The notes under the pieces were generated by a model that did not search any database, had not been told where the DNA came from, and saw only the letters and a program-made list of their open reading frames with translations. From JBOGGX01 sp050744245 (lineage in GTDB: Bacteria; Actinomycetota; Acidimicrobiia; Acidimicrobiales; JBOGGX01), in NCBI GenBank assembly GCA_050744245.1, contig JBOGGX010000095.1, positions 1 to 14,266 on the forward strand: a stretch of DNA of 14,266 nucleotides. The letters run 5' to 3'. This document shows positions 6,635 through 13,700 of this stretch, one piece after another. The position numbers were made by a program, and so were the translations under genes. Every line of letters starts with the position of its first letter. The stretch's first letter is position 1.

Positions 6635-7818
6635 TGACCGAGTCATCGGCCCGACCGGCTCGACTGCGCCACTTCCGCAACACGACCGACGCCATTGCCG
6701 AGGGCATGCTCCGACGGGTCGCACCAGCCCAAGGGGCGACCGACAGCTACATCGCCGGCAACGGAGCGGCCTACCGCGTGAGTGTGGCGTCCGCGCTCGA
6801 GGCGGTGTCGGCCCTGGCCGAAACACTGCGCAGCCTCGGCGTATGGGTCGGCGGGGTCGGTGACGCCTTCGCCGCCGCCGATGACGACGACCTCGATGAC
6901 ACCCATACGCTCGACGATGCCACGCTCATCGAGCACCTCCCGGTGGAGCTGCGCGACGACCCCTTCCGCGAGGACGAGACACTCACGCCGGAGCTGGTCG
7001 GCTGGGATCCGGAGTCCGGAACCGAGCCGCCGCCCTGGCTCGACCCGCTCGAGGGCGCGGACACCGTACTCGACTGGACGGAACCCGCCCTGGCGGCCGC
7101 CGTCGGTCACTACCTACAGCGGGTGAGCGGTTACACCCGGGCGAGCGGCGTCCAGGTGCCCGGGTATGTCCGTTACGACCCGCGCTCCGGCGGCAAGGCG
7201 CTGCTCGGCCCGTTCGCCTCGGCCTCCGAGCTCGACTCGTTCGGCCGCTGGGTGGGCCGGGCCGGCGTCGCCGTCTCCTTCGCCTCGGGAGCGGCCGAGC
7301 AGTGGTTCTCCGACGAGGGAATGGACACGGGCGAGCGCGTCCTGCGCGCCGCCACCGTGGGCACCGCGACGGCGGCTGGGAGCGGATTGGGGGCGTGGGG
7401 CGGGGCGTTGGCTGGCGGCGGGGCCTGTGCCGCCGGGGTGGTCACGGCGCCGGCGGCGCCGGTGTGCGCCATCGCCGGCGGGATCATCGGCGGCTTCGGC
7501 GGCGGCGCGGTCGGGTCGTGGCTCGCCGACCAGCTGCCATGGATGGACGATCCCGACCCGGCCGAGCGCGACCACGACGACCTGGCCGATGAGATCGGCG
7601 GCTTCGATGACGAGGCGGTCGAGGAGGTTCTGCCTCTGGTCGATCAGGCTGGGCTGGCCGAGTCGAACCGGCGGCAGGCGCCGTTCGAGCCGGTCATGGG
7701 CTGGGTCAACCAGGATGTGTACGACGAGCACTACACGGACGTGCCTGAGGTGCGCGTCGGTCCTCAGCTCACCGACGAGGAGATCCAAGAGATCGTCGAC
7801 CTCCTCAATTCGCCATGA
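6634..7818 (+). CDS. Effector-like protein with glycine/alanine-rich hydrophobic segment
   Basis: A 394-aa protein of unknown family. Residues 1-85 are mostly helical (Ala/Leu/Val rich, V-S-V-A-S-A-L-E-A-V), recalling the N-terminal targeting helices of WXG/LXG exported proteins. Residues 83-150 are very acidic (a D-D-D-D run at 83-86). Residues 238-299 form a Gly/Ala-rich hydrophobic stretch with G-x-x-x-G patterns and two Cys (about 265 and 278), similar to pre-toxin transmembrane segments of polymorphic toxins. The tail (300-394) is acidic and soluble. I recognise no catalytic motif. Position immediately after the WxG-like gene, with a 1-nt overlap, suggests it is that protein's secretion partner or the main cargo. 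A structural membrane component is the alternative. Confidence 0.75.
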   Translation: MTESSARPARLRHFRNTTDAIAEGMLRRVAPAQGATDSYIAGNGAAYRVSVASALEAVSALAETLRSLGVWVGGVGDAFAAADDDDLDDTHTLDDATLIEHLPVELRDDPFREDETLTPELVGWDPESGTEPPPWLDPLEGADTVLDWTEPALAAAVGHYLQRVSGYTRASGVQVPGYVRYDPRSGGKALLGPFASASELDSFGRWVGRAGVAVSFASGAAEQWFSDEGMDTGERVLRAATVGTATAAGSGLGAWGGALAGGGACAAGVVTAPAAPVCAIAGGIIGGFGGGAVGSWLADQLPWMDDPDPAERDHDDLADEIGGFDDEAVEEVLPLVDQAGLAESNRRQAPFEPVMGWVNQDVYDEHYTDVPEVRVGPQLTDEEIQEIVDLLNSP

Positions 7819-8231
7819 CCGCGCTGACCTCCGTGCTGGCCACCAGCGATCTCGATCGCATCAGCCCGCTGCAGTTCCTGGGTGCACTGGCCTTCGGACT
7901 GGCCGGCGTCGCCGTAGGCGTCCTGGCCTGGCTCGGCCGGCTCAAGCCAGATGCTCGCTACCAGACCTTCTACGGCGGGATGGCGGCAGCCTTCCCGGCG
8001 GGGCTCGGGTTTGTGGTCATCGCCGTCGGGCTGGGGCTGCGCGACGCCTTGGAGATGCCGGACGACTGGGGACCGTGGTGGGTGCTCTCGATCATCGGCG
8101 TGGCCCTGCTGGCCGCCGGCGTCCTGTACACCGTGGCCTACTACTGGTTCGGCGTTCCCGACGCCCTCCGCCCGCGCCCCCAGCGGGGCCAGCCCAAACC
8201 GCCGCCCATGCTGGCTCGGCGGCGCCCATGA
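7815..8231 (+). CDS. Three-helix membrane protein, unknown family
   Basis: A 138-aa integral membrane protein overlapping the preceding gene by ATGA. Predicted helices are at about residues 19-40, 54-76 and 88-112; the loop between helices 2 and 3 is short and charged (L-R-D-A-L-E-M-P-D-D-W), and the Pro/Arg-rich end (118-138) should be cytoplasmic. No catalytic motif is visible. In this operon it is the only multi-helix membrane protein besides the LysM protein, so it may supply part of the missing export platform or protect the producing cell from the 394-aa protein. Both ideas rest on position alone. Confidence 0.75.
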   Translation: MTALTSVLATSDLDRISPLQFLGALAFGLAGVAVGVLAWLGRLKPDARYQTFYGGMAAAFPAGLGFVVIAVGLGLRDALEMPDDWGPWWVLSIIGVALLAAGVLYTVAYYWFGVPDALRPRPQRGQPKPPPMLARRRP

Positions 8232-8629
8232 CCTGGCTGGACCTCCCGCCCGGCTGGGTGACCGGCGCAGCGCGGCGCCCGTTGGTCGGCACCGCTCGGC
8301 CGGAGCGTTGGGACGGGCCGTTCGTGCCCAACCTGGTGGTGGCGGTCGAACCGGTGGACGAACCATGGCCCGATTACGCGGAACGCAGCACCGCGGCCCT
8401 GGTCGATGTCCTGGCCCTCCCCATCCTGATCGACGCCAGGGTCGACGAGGGCCAGCTCCAAATAGTGGTGGGCCACGAGCTGTTTGGCCGCCGCCTGACC
8501 CTGGTCCAGCGGCACGTCGGCGCGGCCGGTCGCGCCGCGGTGGCGTCGTTCACCGTGGCCGACGTCGACTGGCCCGGTCTGTGCCGCCAGATCCTGGCGT
8601 CCGTGGCGACCCTGAAGGCCCCATCGTGA
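8228..8629 (+). CDS. Small soluble alpha/beta protein, possibly PsbP/DcrB/LpqN-like
   Basis: A 133-aa protein without signal peptide or membrane segment, ATGA-coupled to the gene before and GTGA-coupled to the one after. The pattern F-V-P-N-L-V-V near residue 32, a central helix, then alternating strands including R-R-L-T-L-V-Q-R and a late V-A-S-F-T-V, resembles the layout of the LpqN/DcrB/PsbP-type fold (strands around L-T-x-x-Q). That fold also appears in secretion-associated proteins. The match is by eye and weak, so the function is left open: adaptor or chaperone for the exported proteins is the contextual guess. Confidence 0.7.
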   Translation: MTWLDLPPGWVTGAARRPLVGTARPERWDGPFVPNLVVAVEPVDEPWPDYAERSTAALVDVLALPILIDARVDEGQLQIVVGHELFGRRLTLVQRHVGAAGRAAVASFTVADVDWPGLCRQILASVATLKAPS

Positions 8630-9213
8630 ACGACCTTCACGGTGACGGAGCGGTCGCCGACATCTGGCGATCGCCGCTGGCCCGGTTCACCGTCCATTCC
8701 AGGCAGGACACGGCTCGGGTGCGGGTCGACGGCGCCGTCGGCGCCGCGGGCGTGGTCTGGCGGCCGAGCCCCCAGGACGGACAGCCGCCCCAGATGCGGG
8801 CCGCCCGTCACCCGGACTCGTTGGGTGCAGTGCTGGCCGAGCTCGTCGGCCTCGGACCTCGACCCACCGGGTTCGCGGGCGATGCCCGTTCCGCGCTGAC
8901 GTGGCCAGAGGTCGAAGCCATCGCTCGCCGCGGCACCCTCCACATTGTCCTGTGGCGTTCGGCGCACGAGAGTGCCGAGCGGACGGCGTTGGTCGTGGTC
9001 GACCTCGAAGGCTTCGCCCTCGTGCTCCCGGCGGGCGAACCTCGCCGCTACCGAGTCCAGCCGGTCTCGCTCCCGGTGCTGTGGGCCTCCCTGTGCTCGC
9101 TCATCGGCCGGCTCGACCCGGCCTCCGCGTCCGAGCCTGACCGGTCCCAGCCGTGGGATCCCGTCGTGGGCGACGGTGGCGACCCCACGCCGCGAGCGCA
9201 CCCTTCATACTGA
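8626..9213 (+). CDS. Soluble protein of unknown function, last gene of the operon
   Basis: A 195-aa protein starting at GTG 8626 within a GTGA overlap, which fixes the start. It is mixed alpha/beta, with no signal peptide or transmembrane helix. The first part (about 10-50) has strands such as R-F-T-V and A-R-V-R-V-D-G. A helix follows (S-L-G-A-V-L-A-E-L-V-G-L), then T-L-H-I-V-L-W-R and T-A-L-V-V-V-D-L-E-G-F-A-L-V-L-P strands, and a C-terminal helix before a disordered Pro/Asp tail. The overall plan could fit an export chaperone of the EspG kind, but I see no diagnostic motif. It ends 8 bp before the stop of the convergent reverse-strand remnant. Confidence 0.7.
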   Translation: MNDLHGDGAVADIWRSPLARFTVHSRQDTARVRVDGAVGAAGVVWRPSPQDGQPPQMRAARHPDSLGAVLAELVGLGPRPTGFAGDARSALTWPEVEAIARRGTLHIVLWRSAHESAERTALVVVDLEGFALVLPAGEPRRYRVQPVSLPVLWASLCSLIGRLDPASASEPDRSQPWDPVVGDGGDPTPRAHPSY

Positions 9214-9221
9214 TCGGTCGC

Positions 9222-9628
9222 TCAGGTGGCGGTCGCGGTTCGTCCGCCGAGCCGGTCGTTCAAGTGGACCCGATGGTCATCGATGAACCGCTCGAACGCA
9301 TCTTCGGTCGCAAGGATCGAGTCGCGAAGCGTGACGGTGTCGGTGGCCAGGTCGATCGTCTGTACGGGTTGCTCGGCCAGGACCAGGCCGTCGCCGTCGG
9401 CGATATCACCGGTCACCTCGATCACGGCCCGGGCCAGTCGGAAGCTGAGGGAGAGCACCACGTCCTCGTCACCTGGCGCTCACGTGCCGTTGAACGCCGC
9501 CCACGCACGGAACGGGAACGCGGGACTGTCGTGATGACCTGCCTGCCACCAGAGTTGCGGGTTGGAGTTCTTCAGGCTCGCGGCCAGTTCTGACAGGAAG
9601 CCATTGAGCCGATCTGCCGACCCCAAGG
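9222..9628 (-). pseudogene. Immunity-like gene interrupted by an in-frame TGA
   Basis: On the reverse strand one frame gives protein-like sequence on both sides of a TGA at 9480-9482. The upstream half (9628-9483) reads L-G-S-A-D-R-L-N-G-F-L, then N-P-Q-L-W-W-Q-A-G and W-A-A-F-N-G-T. The downstream half reads G-D-E-D-V-V-L-S-L-S-F-R-L-A-R-A-V-I, ending R-F-I-D-D-H-R-V-H-L-N at 9222. The downstream part could start by itself at GTG 9461 (79 aa), but both halves together look like one ordinary 135-140-aa immunity-type protein. The last third is duplicated at 10262-10361. The upstream border is uncertain because the frame decays above 9630. Product family unknown. Confidence 0.45.
9244..9343. 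repeat. 100-bp direct repeat, copy A
   Basis: Ungapped match to 10262-10361 (constant offset 1018 bp), 90 of 100 bases identical by eye. It covers the C-terminal coding part of the immunity-like pseudogene. The longest identical blocks are about 20 bp. Confidence 0.85.
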
Positions 9629-9763
9629 TCCGGCCGCGCCCTCGGCGGTGTCGCAGCCCAGGTTCTCGCGCCGAACCACCGCCAAGGTGGCTGACCGCGG
9701 AAACCTCGGGTTGAATGTGTTGGCACAACAACCGCCGTTCGTTCACACGACGAAGCACGCCGG

Positions 9764-10171
9764 TCAGATGGTCGCGAGATCGAGACTCGTGCTGCTCATC
9801 ACCAGCATTGTCGCCGCCGCGTCGAGCTCGGAGGCAAACTCGTCGTCGCTGACGGCCAATCGTGTCGGGAGCTCTCGCAGCTCGTCCTGCCCATGGATCG
9901 TGTTTCGTCGCACGCTCGATTCGATGATCCATTCACCGTCTCGGTAGCGGAACTCGAGCCAGAATCCCACGGCGTTACCGCTCGTGAGTTCGGCGTCGAC
10001 GTAGCACTCGACAACGGAGCCGTCGACATAGCACCGAGGCCAGAACCCGGTGTCTACCGTCCTCACCGCCGGATTTGATCGAAGTTCTGTGGCCAGATCG
10101 TTCAGTCGGCCGGCAACTCGAGCGAAGAGTTCGACCAGCTCTGAACCCGGCGAGGTCTCGATGTCGGTCAA
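9764..10171 (-). CDS. Small immunity-like protein, intact
   Basis: A 135-aa soluble acidic protein starting at TTG 10171. The start is supported by a strong purine run (complement of 10181-10187, GAGGGGG) 9 nt upstream and by a TTGA overlap with the remnant reading frame above it. The N-terminal helix (about 8-34) contains L-V-E-L-F-A-R-V-A-G-R-L, followed by a beta-rich core (W-P-R-C-Y-V-D-G-S-V-V-E-C-Y-V, then F-W-L-E-F-R-Y-R-D-G-E-W-I-I-E-S-S) and a C-terminal helix (S-D-D-E-F-A-S-E-L). No signal peptide. Size, acidity and position downstream of an Rhs toxin fit an orphan immunity gene kept after its toxin tip was lost. I cannot assign an Imm family. Confidence 0.7.
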   Translation of the reverse strand: MTDIETSPGSELVELFARVAGRLNDLATELRSNPAVRTVDTGFWPRCYVDGSVVECYVDAELTSGNAVGFWLEFRYRDGEWIIESSVRRNTIHGQDELRELPTRLAVSDDEFASELDAAATMLVMSSTSLDLATI

Positions 10172-10373
10172 GGTCGAACACCCCCTCTCTTCGGGACGTT
10201 CGACCCGGATCTGTAGCCGCCCGAGGCGTGAACAGTCGGCCTGGGCAGACTCGAGCGTTGGCCGCCGAGCAGGTTGTGCAAGAAGACCCGGTGGTCATCG
10301 ATGAACCGCTCCAACTCATCCTCGGTCGCAAGGATCGAGCCGCGAAGCGTGACGGTGTCGGGACCACCGCCAC
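10168..10373 (-). pseudogene. Internally deleted copy of the 9.2-9.6 kb gene
   Basis: The reverse frame encodes D-T-V-T-L-R-G-S-I-L-A-T-E-D-E-L-E-R-F-I and D-D-H-R-V-F-L-H-N, nearly identical to the C-terminus of the gene at 9222-9628. Then it diverges and ends at TGA 10168-10170, overlapping the TTG start of the 135-aa gene. No start codon with a binding site is evident, and the sequence directly upstream is joined to a segment that in the other copy lies about 330 bp away. It is a remnant, though translation of it could still feed the next gene by coupling. Confidence 0.5.
10262..10361. repeat. 100-bp direct repeat, copy B
   Basis: Partner of 9244-9343. Directly adjacent, 10361-10394 also resembles 9673-9706 (27 of 34 bases by eye), a segment 330 bp away from copy A. 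Copy B is thus a collapsed version of the same gene region. Confidence 0.8.
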
Positions 10374-10406
10374 CGTGGCTGAGCGCGAGAACCCGAGCTG
10401 ATCCGG

Positions 10407-10715
10407 TCAGACCCCCAGATTCTCGAAGACGCTCTCGTTGATCGCTCGCCGGCGGGTGCTGTCGAACTCCACGGCAGCAACGTCGACCGACCCCAGTCGC
10501 GTCCCGCGCTGGCCGAGATCAGTCCACGACATGCCGTCGATCTCGTGGCGAAGCTCGCCGGGCAGACGGTAGACGGCGTAGAAGCTCTCGTACTCGTCGA
10601 GGTCGGCGTCGAAGAGTGAATCGAAGAGAAACAGCTCCCGCTTGAACTCGACGACGACGGCCCGGGGGACGTCGTAGAAGTCGCGATAGCGGATGGGAAG
10701 CCAGTGCTTCGTCAC
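10407..10715 (-). CDS. Candidate immunity protein coupled to the Rhs toxin
   Basis: A 102-aa soluble protein whose GTG start (10713-10715) overlaps the Rhs stop by GTGA, so the two are translationally coupled. The N-terminus (R-Y-R-D-F-Y-D-V-P-R-A-V-V-V-E-F) and a strand-rich, Asp/Glu-heavy middle (L-F-L-F-D-S-L-F-D-A-D-L-D-E-Y) are followed by a Y-R-L-P element and a final helix with F-D-x-T-R-R-R. No signal or membrane segment, so it acts in the cytoplasm. In Rhs/polymorphic toxin loci the gene directly after the toxin tip encodes the cognate immunity protein; that assignment is from position and size, and the family is not one I can name. Confidence 0.75.
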   Translation of the reverse strand: MTKHWLPIRYRDFYDVPRAVVVEFKRELFLFDSLFDADLDEYESFYAVYRLPGELRHEIDGMSWTDLGQRGTRLGSVDVAAVEFDSTRRRAINESVFENLGV

Positions 10716-13700
10716 TGGATCCGCCCCGCCTTGGGGACAGGGTTTGGTTGCAAAGGCCCGAAGGGTGACGGGCCTTCGCCGAGGGTGACGTTGACGTGGC
10801 GCTCGTTGAGCACCCCGCTCCTGGTGAGCTCGGGAGCGTGCGCCACCGAACCACCTCCCTGTCGAATCGTGCCCGCCTCTGTCGCCCGGATCTGCCCGTG
10901 CGGGACCCCAGAAGCGGCGTCCTCAAGGGTCTCGCCGGCCGCACCCGAGAACACCTGCCCCGGCGGCGGCACGTCGCTCGTTCCGCCTCTCACGACAACG
11001 TAGTGGTCGGGCACGAGCTCTTCCGGCATCTGGCCCTGCGCCGCCCTCGCCGCGAGCCGGCCGCCGCCGCCGCCGGCGCCGCCGCCGAGGAGGACGTCCT
11101 GGGCCATGCCTCGGGGGTCGAACGGGTTCTGGCCGTAGGCCGCTCGGGTGGCAGCGCCGCCGATGACATTCTCGCCGGCGCCGACGAGGCCGCCGCGCAG
11201 CATGGGGTTGACGGTGGACAGGGCCCGGGCGCCTCCGGCCCAGGCGCCGGCCCCGCCGGCGAGGCCGCCGATAGCGCCGTCGATGGCGACCCGGCCCCAG
11301 TCGACCTGCCCGGTGGTGGCCCGTTGGACGCCGGCGCTGAACCCGCCGGACATCAGGGCGCCGCCGATCATGGCCGCTCCGATGGGGCCGCCGACCCCGG
11401 TGAGCATGATCGCCCCACCGGCCACGATGAGCGCGCCGGCGGCGATGTACTCCCAGTTGTCGGCCACCCAGTCGCCGGCCCGTTCGAACATGTTGTTGTT
11501 GATCGAGTCGATGTGCTGGGCCAGTTCGGCCTCGGTGAGCGGGCGGAGCCCGAGCGGGTCGACCGCGCCGATCGGGTCGTTGCCGGCGTAGTGGTAGGGG
11601 TTGGCGCCGAAGGGGTCGCCGGGGAGGCCGGGGAGCGGGTCGACCGACAGGAAGCTTCGGGTGTCGGGCTGGTAGGGGCGGGCGCGCAGCCAGGTGAGAT
11701 CGCCGATCCTGAGCTCGCCCCGGTAGCCGAGCCCGACGCCCGGCCCACCGCCCGCTCCCCACGGGTCGAGGGGGCCGCCGAGCGAGCCTTGGTGGTCGGG
11801 GTCGAGCCAGTCGACCGCTCCCTCGGGGTCGACGGTGGCCCACGGGCGGTCGTCGCCGACGATGGTGGTGCCGTCGAGCCAGCGGAGCCGGGGGATGGCG
11901 GCCACGGGGTCCCAGAGGAGCTGGCGGTCGTCGATGGTGGCCAGATCGCCGAGGGCGTCGACCCGCAGCCGGGTGTCGCCCACCCCGGCCAGGTGGCCGA
12001 AGCCGTCCCACTCGTAGGCCCGGGTCCCCCCGGGCCCGTCCTCGGCGACGCGGCGCCCGGCGGCGTCGAAGCCGTAACGAGTGACCCCGCGGCCATCCCG
12101 CCGTTCGGTGAGCTGATGGGCGGCGTCGTGCTGGTAGGTGATGGTGCCGCGGTCGGGCCGGTTCTCGCGGGCGAGCCGCCCGGCCCCGTCGTAGGCGAAC
12201 GACCAGGCCCCTTCTTGGCCCTCGACGCGTACCAGTTGGCCGGCGGGGTCGTAGCGGTAACGGCGGGTTTGGTCGCCGGTCGTGGCGGCGACCACTCGGT
12301 CGGCCGCGTCGCGTTCGAGCTGGGTGACGCGCCGTCCTCGTGGTCCGTCGGACTCGTGAGCGACGACGACGCCGTTCCCGTACCGCCACCGGTGGGTCGC
12401 TCCCCCGGCCTGGCGCCCGATGAGCCGCCCGGCGGCGTCGCGGTCGAAGGTGACCGTTCCGAGCACCGGATGGTGGGCCGCGGTGCTGCGTCCGGCCGGA
12501 TCGAACTCGAAGCCGGTCTCGGTGCCGTCTGGGAGCCCGATGGCGACTCGGTTGCCGTCGGCGTCGTAGCGCCACGTGAGCTCGCGATCGTTGCGGCGCT
12601 TGGCGATCAGCCGACCGGCGGCATCCCATCTCAGTTCGTGACGGAACCCCGGTTCGTCGATGACCGCGGGCCGGGCGAGCAGGTCACGTCCAATGTGGAC
12701 GGTCGGCGCATCCTGCGTGCCGACCCCCCGGACCCGGCCAGAGTCGTCGTACCACCAGCGGACCCGTTCCCCAGTGGGCAGCACCCGTCGGGTCGGCCGG
12801 CCGGCCCGGTCGTACTCCCACTCGGTGGTTCGGCCCCGCTGGTCGGTGCGGGCCACCAGCCGGCCCACCTCGTCACAGCGGTGCTCGACCCGGCCGCCCA
12901 ACGGGTCGCCGACCGCGGACACCCACCCCCGGGCGTGTCGCTCGTAGCGGGTGACGCCGCCGTTGGGGTCGACGGCCTCGATGAGCTGGCCCCGAGGGTC
13001 GTAGCCGAAGCGGCGCACCCCACCCGTCGGGTCGGTGACGGCAACCACGCGCCCGGCGTCGTCATAGCGGTAGCGGGTGGCGCCGCCCGCCGGTGAGCGC
13101 CGAATGGCCAGCCGTCCGGCGTCGTCGTAGCGGAACCGCTCGACCTCGCCGGTCGGGGCCACGACCTGGGTGATGCGCCCGTCGCCGTCGTAGCGGCAGG
13201 TCCAGCGGTGGCCCAACGGGTCGACGAAGGCGACCCGCCGGCCGCACCGGTCGTACTCGTTACGGGTAACGCCACCCAGTGGACTGGTGACCGCGGCCAA
13301 CCTTCCGGCCGCGGTCCAGGCGTAGCGCGTGACCCCGCCGACCGGGTCGGTGATCGAGGTGACCCGGCCGCACCGGTCGTAGGTCGCGGCCAGGTCGCTG
13401 CCGTCGGGGCGGCGGTGGACGACCGCCCGTCCCAGCTCGTCGAGCTCGAAGCCAATCGAGGTCGCCCCGTCGTCGACCCCGGTGACCCGGCCGGCGGGGT
13501 CGACCGTCGCCGTGCGGTGGCCGCCCACGGGGTCGACGGTGCCGACGAGGCGACCATTGACGTCGTACTCGCGCAGCCACGTACCCCCGGCCGGGTCGTT
13601 GACCCCGGTGAGCCGGCACAGGCCGTCGTAGGTGAACTCCCACTTGGCCCCGTCGGGCAGCACCACCCCGACGAGGTTGGCGAGCGGGTCGAACCGGCGG

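Noticed and set aside
4352..6826. 824-codon reverse-strand open frame opposite cpaF
   Set aside because: Antisense shadow of cpaF and neighbours; the forward frames carry Walker and His-box motifs.
9153..9593. Forward open frame downstream of the operon
   Set aside because: It overlaps the end of the last operon gene and runs antisense to the repeated immunity-like sequence, whose reverse frame is conserved between two copies.
9469..9726. 85-codon reverse open frame rich in Arg, Pro and Trp
   Set aside because: Out of frame with the protein-like remnant and with no conserved pattern; treated as part of the decayed stretch 9629-9763, where no intact gene is seen.
10796..13096. 766-codon forward open frame opposite the Rhs gene
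   Set aside because: The reverse frame shows clear YD repeats and an Rhs core; the forward frame is repetitive Gly/Val/Ala shadow sequence.
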